A stretch of DNA of 64,000 bases. Source: Rostrohypoxylon terebratum (Eukaryota; Ascomycota; Sordariomycetes; Xylariales; Hypoxylaceae). The first letter of the stretch is position 1, and each line of letters starts with the position of its first letter. The notes under the pieces are model-generated. The model was given only the letters and a program-made list of their open reading frames with translations, did no database searches and was not told the DNA's origin. A program made the translations under genes and the position numbers. This document shows positions 42,409-53,200 of the stretch, in pieces. The stretch covers positions 1-64,000 of the forward strand of contig MU385892.1 in the NCBI GenBank assembly GCA_022497145.1, read 5' to 3'.

Positions 42409-45019
42409 CTACATCTCATCCCCACTAAAATCATCCAAGAACACCTCCTTAAGCAGATTCTTCTTGTTAATCTTGCCCATCGCGTTTCGGGGGATATGCT
42501 CCACCACTCTCAGGACCTGGGGTATCTTATAATTCGCCAGCCTGCCCTTGAGCGCTCGTCGCATGTCCATGGGCCGCCAGGCGGGGTGTTCCCTGATGAA
42601 CTCGGGTGAATGGATGATCACGGCGCCGACTTTCTGTCCCCACTTCCCGGACGGCACGGCCACGACAGCCGCCTCGGAGATCTCGGGGAGGGAGAGGAGC
42701 TCGCGTTCGACTTCGAGCGCGGACACTTTCTCGCCGCCCGACTTGATGATATCGGCGCTTTGCCGTCCGAGGATGAAGTACATGGGACCTTGGGCCCACT
42801 CGCCGCTCACGGCGTGGCCGGCCGTAGGGACCGGTCGGCGGACCGCGACGTCGCCCGTCTTGAACCAGGGACCCTTTCCGTCGTCCGCGGGGACGAATTC
42901 CTTGGCTGTGGCTGTAGGGTTGGCCCAGTATTCTCGGAACACGTTCTTACCGCGGAGCTGGATCTCGCCGGAGCGTTCCTTGCCTTCGCCGTCCAGCGAG
43001 AAGTCATCCTCGACGAGGATGCCTGTCTCGCTGTCTACGAGTCGTGCTTCAACGCCGGGCAAGGGCCAGCCGACGCTGCCGTCTACACGGTCACCGAAGT
43101 CGAGACCGCAGGATAGTGCCATGCCGACTTCTGTCATACCGTAGCGCTCGAGTAGGACGTTGCCGCGGCTTAGGTCGCGCCACGCGCGCTTGACGGGTGT
43201 GGGTAGTGCTGCGGATCCGGAGATCGATACACGCATGTGCTCCGGGCTGATCGCAATGCGGCCGGCTTCGGCAACAGCAGGCGACAGCGTCTTGTGCGTA
43301 GAGAGTAAGCGTGTGTAAACCGTGGGAACGACAGTGAAGAAAGTGATCTTGACGCGCGACATATTCTTGTACTTTTCCTCGGTGGGGGCAGGGGCTGGCG
43401 CCCTAGCCTTGGGAGGTTCCGGCTGCTTGACAGGAGCGGTTGGCTCTGTGACTGGGGTGGTGACGCCGTTAGTTGATGCGATTGGAGTGTCAAAGCCTTT
43501 GGCCGATAGTGCCGGGGATGGAATATTACCGTTGGCCTGCTGAGAGATGGCGTGGTTGAGGCCATTTGTAAGAGCGAGTGGCTGGCTCGGTTGGTTGATC
43601 TTGGCCGCTAAGTTATTCACTTCAACAGCGAGCTGGCTGATAACTGCTGCTAGGCGGCTGATTTCCGTTGAGGTAGGGTTGCTGAATCCACCGAGTTCCA
43701 GAGCCGGAGTCGTTGTGCCATTCGTCTCGGTGATTGGAGTGACGATGCCATTTGGCTCCGCAACAGGATGAAAACCGTTTGTCTTTACAACTGGGTGAGC
43801 GATGCTGTTGGTAATACCGCTAGGCTTAGCAATGCCGTTGACGATATTTATAAAACCGCTCGGCTTCGCCGGATGAGGAACGCCGTTGGCCTCGGTGTTA
43901 GCCTTCACCGCAGCGGCGACCTGGGGCGAATCCAAGAACGGGGATGCAAATCGGTGCCACACGGTGTCGGCGTTAAAAGGGAAGAGGAACTCGATGCTGC
44001 TGCCCGCGAAGAGGGGTGTAAGTAACGCGTTTACTGTGCCATGGATGTGGTGGAGGGGTAGCACGTGTAGAAGTCGGTCTGAAGGGGAATATTTCCAGGC
44101 CTCGATTAGCGCACGAGCTTGAGCCGTGAGAGCACTTTCTGGCAATAATACACCCTTTGGTCGGTTGGTCGTGCCGGATGTGTAAAGCATCATACCGGCA
44201 CCCTCCACCTTATCTTCCACGAGTTCAACCGGTTCGAATGTCTCCGAGATTGCGCCGTAGTGCTTCGGTAACTCGATAGGAGTTGGTGATGGTATGACAT
44301 CGAGTTCTTTGCTCGGTGTGTTGAGGACCTCATCGACTTTTGAGGCATATTTTGACGAGTGTAGCAGTAGGATAGCTCCGGACTGCGACAAGATGTATTG
44401 TAGCTCAGGAGCTGGGAAGGGAGGCGATAGAGGTAGGGCGATCGCGTGCGACGCTAGAACGGCGAGGTATGTGACTAGATTGCGGGAGTAAGTAATTTTA
44501 TGTCGTACATGACCGATGTAGTGATCCCATACCAACATAATCATAACTGTTCTCTATTAGAAAAGCCACCCGCTCGCCCCGGATGTCCGATTTGCCCGCC
44601 GCCTCGAGTATTCGGTCACGCACGCGGGATACATCTGGAAGAAGTTCGCCGTACTTGAAGGTTCGACGAGATAAGCAATGAACAACGGCTGTTGATTGCG
44701 GGTTGTGGCTAGCGATGGCTTCGAAGATAGGCAACTTTGGTAAGGTCAGAGTGGAAGCCATTCTGACTTGAGTGTTGAAATTGCCGAAGAGGGGAGATTT
44801 GTTTGAGCGAATTGAGGAAGAACCAGAACGCTGACAACGCTGTTCAACACGGGGAGGGGTAATATATGTAGTACCTGTGCTATATGGAGAAGCAATAGGT
44901 GTAATAGATGCAATCAAACCACGAGCTAAACAACGCGCGGCTGAAACAGACTTAAACAGCTGGAATGACGACGGAGCATTAACAATTAGATGAAGCCCGG
45001 TACCACTCAATCGCATCAC
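42409..45019 (-). CDS. ACSF3-like mitochondrial acyl-CoA synthetase (malonyl-CoA synthetase type)
   Basis: Two exons, 44533-45019 and 42409-44474 (58 bp intron, phase 1), give 850 residues. The first 58 residues have no Asp or Glu and several Arg and Lys (SVSAARCLARGLIASITP), so they look like a mitochondrial presequence. A second ATG at 44761 (MASTLTLPKLPIFEAI) would give a cytosolic form. Adenylation motifs are TSGTTNRPKGV (261 on; Asn replaces a usual Gly), VLPLHHIHGTVNALL, YGMTEVGMAL, FKTGDVAVR and MGKINKKNLLKE with the catalytic Lys. The protein activates a carboxylic acid as acyl-AMP, then forms the CoA ester. ACSF3 relatives use malonate. About 180 residues (350-531) are a repetitive insertion rich in Asn-Gly, Pro and Thr, with a short coiled coil, placed between the AMP-binding subdomain blocks. 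This makes the protein much longer than the usual 550-600 residues. Confidence 0.88.
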
Positions 45020-45934
45020 GGGGTATTAAGGAAAGGAAAGTGTAGGTGTATTAAGTAGTCCCAAAACCTCCCTCTCTCTCTTTTCACATACTAAACCCCC
45101 CATGCAAATCCTTCTTAATAGGCAGGAGGATGAGCCGGAGGATGGATGGGGAAAATGGGTATTTGAAATACCAAGAACTCGCGAGCAGGGGGGAAGACGC
45201 TGTAAGTCGGTCCAGTTAGATCCGTTGATAGGTACTTTTTTTTCCTTATTGTTTTGTATTATGGATGTGTATCCTGGATTAGGACTGACAAGTGGCGGTC
45301 ATCTAGCCTCTAGAACTTCGGGCAATCGTTTCGAATATGCCCGAGATCACCGTTAACCTGTTAATCTGTTAGGTGGTGGGTTGTCCGAGTTTGAGGCCCT
45401 AAAAATCGTGAGTCGTAAGATGGAAGAATGAGGTTAGAGACGATCTGAATTGTTGAGGATTATCGGGGTCGCTTTTTCTACCGTAATTGCCTCTGATTGG
45501 TCAATTAATGCCAGTAACTTTAGCTCGTCCCGGTCCGCATGCTTACATCGGCCGGCCTAAAATGTCCTAGCTAGCCCCGCTAAAACCTTGAAGTCTGCAC
45601 TGGTGGGGGGACTCATGTTACGACGTAATAGTACGTACCTACTCGATATAGTCGTTCTTGCAACCACAAGAAGCTTAAGACGAACTTAAGAAAAGCAACA
45701 TCTTTCATCATTCGTCCGTTTCACCACCTTCGCTGGCACCCTACCTCCCACTTTGGGCCAACGCCATATCTGATCGGGAATTTAAAAGATTCGATCCTAG
45801 GGTCCTCGACACCAAAAAAAACCTGGCCAAAGCAGGATCGGGGTGATCGGGGTAACCTTACATCCTAAATCTCACATACACATACACATACACACATACA
45901 TACAAACATACATACATATTGCCTAGGCACATAC
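45020..45934. promoter_or_regulatory. Divergent promoter region of the acyl-CoA synthetase and BolA gene
   Basis: 0.9 kb between start codons, the two genes both predicted mitochondrial. The only repeat is the CA/TACA tract next to the BolA start. Confidence 0.45.
45873..45918 (+). repeat. CA/TACA microsatellite before the BolA gene
   Basis: A run of CACATA and CATACA units ends 17 bp before the BolA-like start codon, in the likely 5' leader. It is a simple repeat, probably variable between strains. Confidence 0.85.
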
Positions 45935-46441
45935 ATGTTGCAGAAACACGTGCGAGCCTGGACCAGCAGGGCGACCAGACAGCTCTCCACTATGGCATCA
46001 TCCGCTACCTCCAATACACCGATGGAGGATGCCATTCGGGCAAAGGTGAATATGCACACTCAGCCCAGGCCTCCCGCATGAGTATAATATAGTAAGCGGT
46101 CTCACTAATCAGCCAACCTCCGCATCGCCCAGATCACTGAGGCTCTCAAGCCCACCACCCTAGAGATCTTCAACGACTCTCACAAGCACGCACACCACCA
46201 GCCCATGGTGGGTAGCACTTCCAAGGAGACGCACTTCAGACTGGTAATCACCTCCGACGCCTTCAGGTCCAAGATGCAGCCCGCCCGACACCGCATCGTC
46301 TACCAGCTGCTCGAGAGCGAGTTGGCTAGGGAAGGCGGCATCCACGCCTTGCAGTTGAGGACCATGACGCCCGAAGAGGAGCTGCGGAGGAAAGAGCAGG
46401 AGCTGCAGAAGTCGACTAGTAGCACGGCTGAAGCAAGTTGA
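45935..46441 (+). CDS. Mitochondrial BolA-like protein
   Basis: Two exons, 45935-46045 and 46133-46441 (87 bp intron, phase 0), give 139 residues. The N-terminus MLQKHVRAWTSRATRQLSTM is basic, amphipathic and lacks acids, which is a good mitochondrial presequence. The BolA domain runs from about residue 30 to 120: LEIFNDSHKHAHHQ, ETHFRLVITSDAF and the conserved RHRIVYQLLESEL. BolA1/BolA3-type proteins work with monothiol glutaredoxin (Grx5) in late delivery of iron-sulfur clusters to enzymes such as lipoyl synthase. The conserved His in HRIVYQLL is the expected cluster ligand. A charged C-terminal tail (EEELRRKEQELQKS) follows the domain. It is divergent from the acyl-CoA synthetase gene. Confidence 0.92.
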
Positions 46442-47105
46442 GGAGAGCGAAATGTGGAACGTGGGGTTAGTTGTCGTGTACGATATTGCCGTGTGTACGT
46501 GTGTACGACAGAGCAAATGAGACTCGAATCCCTAATCGCGACATATGGGTTGTCTAACCCGCGATGACTCACGATCTGATACGCCACTCTTAGTACGCCG
46601 ACGACGAAGTGGCATCGGTGCTTTAGATAGGTGAGTTCAATGAGTCTGAATGGAAATATGTATCACTACGTCTGTCTCGAGGTATAGAACGAAGTCGAGT
46701 GTTGGTAACCTTCGAGACCAAGTTTACTAGTTGAGATTCCTTGGCGTTTTTAAACGAGTGGAGTAAAATTGAAAATCAAGGACAAACTCCTTCAAGATGA
46801 TAATCGTAGAGTAAGTTTCAAGTGTATACCTCTTGACGTGTCACATTTATTACCTAGGTAATAAGACAAACGATGTTACTACTGGAGATATCTAGGCCCA
46901 TTGATATGACCTATAAGGTGGCATTCATGAAACGTACAGCACGAAGGATTTCTCCAAAATTTCACTTTGTCGGTGTTGTTCTTTTGTTCTTTTACATGTA
47001 TTAACAATAGTAGCAAGGGGGTATCTTAGCCGTATGAAAAGTAATGGAACCTCCTAGAGCGCCCCGGGCCAACCTAACCTTACACATAGTCCTTTACAGG
47101 AGTGC
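46442..47105. other. Convergent 3' spacer after the BolA gene
   Basis: 664 bp. The minus strand of about 46508-46595 has weak tRNA-like boxes but does not fold properly. An ACCTAGGTAATA motif lies near 46852. Confidence 0.45.
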
Positions 47106-49238
47106 TCATTCTCTCTGAGCGGATGTTGGAGTATTGCTCACAGGCACCGAGCTCGTGATTCCCTCCATCTCTCTCTTCTTCTTCCATCGGTTTAGGGACT
47201 GCGCAAACTTCTCCTCGTCCAAGAATTTCTTCTTCCTCTTCTTACTGCTCGCCGTAGAACTCGGGGCGATACTTGATGCGATACTAGGCGCGATAGACGA
47301 CTGCCTCTCGCCCCTCGTAGCGTTGGATTGGAAACTTGTACTGCTCTCGGCCTCGGAATGTAGGAGGGCATTGACGGAGAGTCGTTTCGGTACATTGTCG
47401 CCGGGGTCCTCGCTAGCTTTCCTCTTTTGGCGGGTTACGTCGGAAAACGATCGCGCTAATACTTTATTGCCGGTTGGTCTGTTCTCGAGATCTCCAAAAG
47501 ACTTGTGGACTGATAGGACTCTGGCTTTCACCGCAGGTGGCTTCATAGATACCAACGGTTCCGTGTGTCCAGAAGTGCTCTGGGCAGCTGTTCTTTTTGG
47601 TGTGTCAGGTGGTGCGGTACTCCGTTCCTCATCTATAATGACGTCATCCTCATCTTCGCTTTTTGATGCACGTTTATGCCCTTTTGCAAGTAGTGCAGCG
47701 TCAGGAGTACTAGGTACTTCCTGGGCTTGTGAGGGTGTCAGTCCTAGAAGGCTCTGGGCAGAGCGGAGTTCTTCCGGGTAATGGTCAAGTGCTGACTGGA
47801 GATTCTGCTTGGTAATAACTCGAGACGTATACAACGGGTCATCGTCGATCTCATTGAACCACTCAATGGCATTCAAGATCTTAACAGGAGGATCAGCGTC
47901 ATCACAGTCTTGGACATACGGCACATATCCTTCATGCCAGGCTCGAATGAAGTCGTCATAAAGCGAAGCCCTAATCCTTCGCTGCTGCAGTTGAATGTAC
48001 ATGCAAGCAGTGACGAAATCCTTGATGGTACCATTGTAGTTTGGGTATGTTACAGTGTAACGGACGAATGGTGGTTGTGAGTCAGGCATCGAGCTCGGGC
48101 CGGCCTCGAGGCGGGCCTGTGGAATAAATGAGGTAGTTGGTGGTGAATATCCTAATATCGGCGACTGAGGTTTGTATTCGGGTGAGTGGCGTTGGGCTTG
48201 CGGGGAATTTTGAATGCTAGATTCTTCATGGCTGACAGGAGACTCCCTAGACTGAGATATAGTTGAATCACCGTTCCAAACTGGCATATTTTTGGACAAA
48301 GCTTCACTTGGTATGGTGGAAGGTATGATAGAGGAGGACGTATGAGCTATCGACAAAGAGCTCTGTGTATCAGAAGTGGGTGAATCTGTATGTCCTGGTT
48401 GCGCCGGGTTGTAGGCTAGATGTGTTGCTACTGGTTGATTGTTCGGTCGATGATACAAGGGGGGTACTGGTTTGTAAATCCTTTGTTTCTGTATTGCTTG
48501 TTTCCTGAAAGATTCCTCTGACAATGGGAGAGTACATGGTACAACCTGGGCAGAGGGCGGTGTCGCAAACGTCGGAATAGCTGATTTATTGACAGATGGG
48601 ATGCTGTGCTCAATGGCTATTGGTACTTCAACATCGAGGGGTTCTTCTGGGTTGCTTGATGGAAATTGTAGTGGCTGTCGTTTGACTGAGGTAGGTTCCG
48701 TAGACCCCGTTGGCCGAGGAGAGGATACGGGAGGTAATTGCGTAATGAATTTTGAAGATTTCAATGGAGTCTCTTGCTTAGGAAATTTACCAGGCGGATA
48801 TTTGTTCTTTTCTGGACTTGGCGTACAAGACGATACATCATCCACGGGAGATTGAGGCTCTTGGGACTGAAATCTTGGGATTGGGGTACTTTCTCTTTCA
48901 TCTTGATCAGTACCGTCGGTAGATGAATGGGACAAAGATTGCGACGATTGAGTGGATTTGTTCGTAGCCTTCGGTTCCTCTGATTGTTTTAGTTTTGTCT
49001 CCTCCAACTGCCTAGCATGGAACTTCTTCAGATTTTCGAAAACATCAGGTGGTACATTAAGGAACGGCTTAGAATAATTGCTTTGAAATGCCGCCCAGGA
49101 TGTTGAATGTTCTAAGAGTTTGCGTTGGTCGTCGGGTATGTTGAATAGATGTCGTGGGAGTCGTTTCTCATCAAGAAAATCTGGAATAGAAGATTGGGGC
49201 GAGCCCAGCTCCGTTGTCGATCTTGGATTCTTCGCCAT
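47106..49238 (-). CDS. Uncharacterised, mostly disordered nuclear protein with one folded domain
   Basis: A single exon of 710 residues. The first 100 residues hold a short conserved-looking stretch (RHLFNIPDDQRKLLEHSTSW, then YSKPFLNVPPDVFENLKKFH). Residues about 100-390 are Ser/Pro/Gln-rich and disordered. One compact segment, about 395-510, looks folded: FVRYTVTYPNYNGTIKDFV, ACMYIQLQQRRIRASLYDDF, IRAWHEGYVPYVQDCDD and ILNAIEWFNEIDDDPLYTSR. The remainder is charged, with candidate nuclear-localisation clusters KRKASEDPGDNVPKRL and SSKKRKKKFLDEEK. No catalytic motif is seen and I do not recognise the family. The layout suggests a scaffold in chromatin or telomere biology, but that is only inference. 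It is divergent from fab1 across 1 kb. Confidence 0.72.
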   Translation of the reverse strand: MAKNPRSTTELGSPQSSIPDFLDEKRLPRHLFNIPDDQRKLLEHSTSWAAFQSNYSKPFLNVPPDVFENLKKFHARQLEETKLKQSEEPKATNKSTQSSQSLSHSSTDGTDQDERESTPIPRFQSQEPQSPVDDVSSCTPSPEKNKYPPGKFPKQETPLKSSKFITQLPPVSSPRPTGSTEPTSVKRQPLQFPSSNPEEPLDVEVPIAIEHSIPSVNKSAIPTFATPPSAQVVPCTLPLSEESFRKQAIQKQRIYKPVPPLYHRPNNQPVATHLAYNPAQPGHTDSPTSDTQSSLSIAHTSSSIIPSTIPSEALSKNMPVWNGDSTISQSRESPVSHEESSIQNSPQAQRHSPEYKPQSPILGYSPPTTSFIPQARLEAGPSSMPDSQPPFVRYTVTYPNYNGTIKDFVTACMYIQLQQRRIRASLYDDFIRAWHEGYVPYVQDCDDADPPVKILNAIEWFNEIDDDPLYTSRVITKQNLQSALDHYPEELRSAQSLLGLTPSQAQEVPSTPDAALLAKGHKRASKSEDEDDVIIDEERSTAPPDTPKRTAAQSTSGHTEPLVSMKPPAVKARVLSVHKSFGDLENRPTGNKVLARSFSDVTRQKRKASEDPGDNVPKRLSVNALLHSEAESSTSFQSNATRGERQSSIAPSIASSIAPSSTASSKKRKKKFLDEEKFAQSLNRWKKKREMEGITSSVPVSNTPTSAQRE

Positions 49239-49831
49239 TTTTCACGGATGGTAAGAACATGATCTAGAATGGTCAGTCTGTAGGGTCGTGATGCGCATCG
49301 TTAGGCATCGTGGCATTTCTTGTCGACAACTAGTGTAGTGCCCGAACGATGTGGATCTGTTCGAGGTAATAGAAAGTGATTTGTGATTCGTGAGTTGGGA
49401 TGAACAGGATGAAGTGTTCAACGCGTTTAACGCGTGGAGAAAATAAAGTGGTGGATCTTGGATTTTCAATTTGTATGCGAATTCACGTGCCTAAGGGTGG
49501 CCTAAAGCACCTTAAAGACCACACCCGAGTCATTGGTTCAAACTTCAGGGAGCTTGGACCCCGTCATCTTCAGCTGACATTGCGGGGCTTTAACAGCATT
49601 TACATAGGTCATTTCATCCCACGTTGTATACCGGTTTATAGGTACCAGTAGCACTAGGTGGGGTTACCGCTATTATTAAGTTTGGACGGGGTTAAGCAAG
49701 CAGCAAGCTGGAAGCAGTTGCCTGTTCTTCTATCAAAAGCTGAAAGAGTGGACCCCGGAGCTCGATAAGGCGTCAAGCATCCTGGCATCCCGGTTTCGTC
49801 TCTTGCATCACATCCAGATCTTGGTTCTTTA

Positions 49832-49852
49832 CAAATCAAATCAAATCAAATC
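49832..49852 (+). repeat. Tandem CAAAT pentamers
   Basis: Four CAAAT units in a row, about 385 bp before the fab1 start codon. A simple repeat in the divergent promoter region. Confidence 0.8.
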
Positions 49853-49984
49853 ACATCACAAAATCACCTTTACCTTGTATGAGGGGCAACTTCACTTTCT
49901 TATTTCATGGCGGCTGCCGCCGTGCGTTTCGTCAATAACACCTCTTATTTTAATCATTGATTCGCTCTTCCGTGAATCATACCG

Positions 49985-50016
49985 CGATTGGGTGATTGGG
50001 CGATTGGGCGATTGGC
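49985..50016 (+). promoter_or_regulatory. Four tandem inverted CCAAT boxes with 8-bp period
   Basis: The core ATTGG (CCAAT on the other strand) occurs at 49987, 49995, 50003 and 50011 within four GATTGGGC-type units. The array lies 220-250 bp upstream of the fab1 start, a usual distance for binding by the fungal CCAAT-binding (HAP/CBC) complex. It may equally be a simple repeat. Confidence 0.45.
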
Positions 50017-50214
50017 TGCCAAATGATCAACTTCCGACGAACATTTCATTTGCTTCCTTAACCGCGAATTTCACGAATAAAGAACGGATATTGCCAATCA
50101 TCTCCAAAGAGTACTTCGACAGTTTCCAACAAGAATAATACCAACACTTCCGATAATCCCTCCGATAATCCCCCCCTCACTCGAGGCTCTTTACTGAATC
50201 CAATTACGTCGCCC

Positions 50215-50244
50215 ATGTCTCAAACGAGTCGGCATCATGTCTGA
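50215..50244 (+). promoter_or_regulatory. Overlapping uORF at fab1 start
   Basis: ATG at 50215 starts a 9-codon frame (MSQTSRHHV) that stops with TGA at 50242-50244. The fab1 start codon at 50237 is inside it in another frame. The upstream ATG is 22 nt before the main one. Confidence 0.5.
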
Positions 50245-53200
50245 CAAGAAACCCCCGACTCCGCTCTCTCCCTCGACAGTAGCCTCTTCCGCCCCAAAAT
50301 CTCGTCAAGGTTCTATTGCGTCGGCTTCCTTCATTCCTCCCGAAATCGATAGAGAGCAGCTTTCCCAGGCCCTCGATAAGATTCATACTTCCGCCAAAGA
50401 AAGCGACATTCTGACGACTTTTAACGACCTTGCACCTCCGCCTGATTTGGCCGCTACTAATGAGAGTAAAGGACTTGCGAGCGATATCGTGCAAAATGGA
50501 TTGAGCGGCTTGTATTCTCGCTTCAAAGAAGTGGTCGGTGTTAGCGGGAAAGACAAATCTACAGCAACTACATCTGCGAGTATCAAGGAGAGGCCTGACC
50601 CAAACGATGGGGATACTGCCTCTAGAAAAAGCTCAAGCACAACTGCCACGGCTTCTAAGATCGCTACCTCGTTGTTGCGCGCTGATACTGCAGTTACTAG
50701 TTCGACGTTTAGCTCCAATTTGTCCGACCCTATGAGTTCTACTATTTCCTCTCCAGGGGCGGCCCCAACCAGTGAAAGTCAATCTCAACAACCTCAATCG
50801 ACGATGGCTTCGTCTGTCACTCATCCACCCAGTATCGCTACGTCGAAATCTGCGTCCTCGAGCCGCCACAGCATATCGAACATGACAAAGGCAACTGCCA
50901 CTGTTGCACCAGCACACGTCAGCGCTTTTAAGGAAATGCTTCGTAACACATCAACAAAGGTGGAAGACGGTCCGAGTAGGGTGAGTACCAGGAGAAGCAG
51001 TGCTAGGATGAGCGATGGACAGCCCATCATATCTGTCTCTGAGCCATCAACGCTTCATGATATGTCACTGGGCAAACGTGGCCCCCCTCTAGATAAAATC
51101 AATATACCTACTCATGCTAGGCGAGAAGACGGTCTGAATATTGGTGGAAATGATGACTCGCCAACAAGTCCCATAAAAAGGTCGAATGCTTCGTCGTCCA
51201 TTTCTACGGTTCCTGATCCCACCTCACCCGACTCTTACATATTATCGCAGTCCTCTCGGCCTTCCGCCAAAGATATGGTTAGACGACCAACTTTAATTGA
51301 CCGGATCAGTTACTCTAGAAATCGAGGAGACATTTCAAGATCTTCATCCTTGTCGCGAGGAACTACCGAACATAGTCCTATAAGCACGTCTGCCCATAAT
51401 AGCGTCCATCACGAATCGTTTACGCAACTCCCTCAGCCCCAACGGGTAAGATCGGGCGAATACAGAATTCCCGGCACGACTACGGACGAGGGGGATCCTG
51501 AGATGGTCAACGCCAAACTCGCCTCTATGCGAAAGCAAGTCTTAAGCAAGGATTTCTGGATGGCCGATGAAACTTGCAAGGAGTGTTTCTTGTGCGGTGC
51601 TCCATTTACTGCTTTCCGTCGTAAACATCATTGCAGAACGTGCGGCTGCATATTTGATAGTGGATGTACATCTATCATCGGAGGCCAACGATTCGGCGTC
51701 CAGGGTACATTGCGTGTCTGCAACCCGTGCTTGAGCATAATTGTTCAAAGACAGGACGGCGCATTATCAGATGACGATTCAGCTGATGATTCGTTTCTTC
51801 CGGCGATTTTTCGCTCGAATCAGTCTAAGCGGGGATATTCGCCATTTTCGAGAGCCGATCGAGATGATACTAGCTTTTCCGAAAGGACTGAAGATTTTGA
51901 TGACGAGACTAGATCACTAACGGCTCCGATGATGACAATTCCCGCTGCAAGACGCATTGGAGAGTCATCGAACCGTAACTCAGCTGTGTTAGAGATCGAT
52001 GTGCCCCAACTTAGTAGGCCAAGCTCGTCTAGATCTTTGAAGTCCGGTGGATCGGCTAGACCCCAATCTTCTGGCCACAGGCGTCACCATTCGAAGCATA
52101 ACCTATGGAACCGGCTTAAAGCATCCCCTGAGCAAAGGGCTCCCTTCCGCAAATCTACGAAGGAGGAAGCCGGTAGAAAATCCGGTTTACATGCTTTCCA
52201 TGATGACAATGTCATCGATCCAGACTTAGCTCCATTCATGTCAGATGAATCCAGTGGCGATGAACAGATGAGCATTGCTGGAGTCCTGGCTGGATCCGAT
52301 CTCTACCCATCAGTGACGGCCGATTCTGAGCGGTCGAGTTTCGGTGCGTACCTCAACGCGGGGAGGAAACTCAGGACTCGCGGCCAAATGGAGAAGAGTA
52401 TCAGTGGAGTGAGCTTCACTAGTCGCAATTTGGATGAATTCCACCCAAGGTCTTCTAGGCGACGAAATTTGAGTACTACCAGTGGAAACCACGTTCGCTC
52501 TCCTCGACCTAAATCATCTCAGTTGAGAGGGCTTACAGGCTCAACTGAGACGCTCCCGTTGTTTGACAGTCCCGGTGGATCTGAATTGCCACGCATTACT
52601 CGCAGTTCATCTATGAAAGGAGATAAAGCACCTCGCTTAGAACTTAATCCCGAAGGCTTGTCGCATGCCCGAAAACTCTTAAAACAGCTTCTTCAAGATT
52701 CCGAAATACCAAATGTGGCTGCGTGGGAAAAAGCTTTGGTACCAATACTCTTGAAATGTACCTCATCTGTGGACCCCGAAATTGATAATGGAGATGATAT
52801 CGACATCAGACATTACGTTAAATTGAAGAAGATACCAGGTGGAAAACCCAGCGATACTTGTTACGTACCTGGCGTCATTTTTACGAAAAAGCTTGCCTTG
52901 AAAAGTATGCCGCGACGTATGACTCTTCCTCGCGTCGTAATCGTCTCCTTCCCAATCGAGTATCAGCGACAACAGCAACAATTCATGAGCCTGCAACCAG
53001 TCATTGAACAGGAAAGAGAATTTTTAAAGCAGCTGGTGAACCGAATCACCGCATTGCGACCACAATTGGTATTAGCTGAGAAGAGCGTCTCGGGCCTCGC
53101 ACTACAATTCCTATCAGATGCGAAGATTTCCGTTGCCTACAACGTAAAGCCATCTGTTCTTTCGGCGGTCTCTAGATGTTTGGAAACCGAAATCATCTCT

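Larger units (their letters stand above)
49239..50236. promoter_or_regulatory. Divergent promoter region of the 710-residue protein gene and fab1
   Basis: 1.0 kb with a CACGTG at about 49484, the CAAAT repeat, the four CCAAT boxes and the fab1 uORF. No gene is seen. Confidence 0.5.

Noticed and set aside
46508..46595. Possible tRNA on the minus strand (A-box-like TGGCGTATCAG, B-box-like GGATTCGAGTC, a TCGCG/CGCGA stem)
   Set aside because: The D arm does not form, the T stem is mismatched and the acceptor pairing relies on wobble pairs. At best a degenerate relic.
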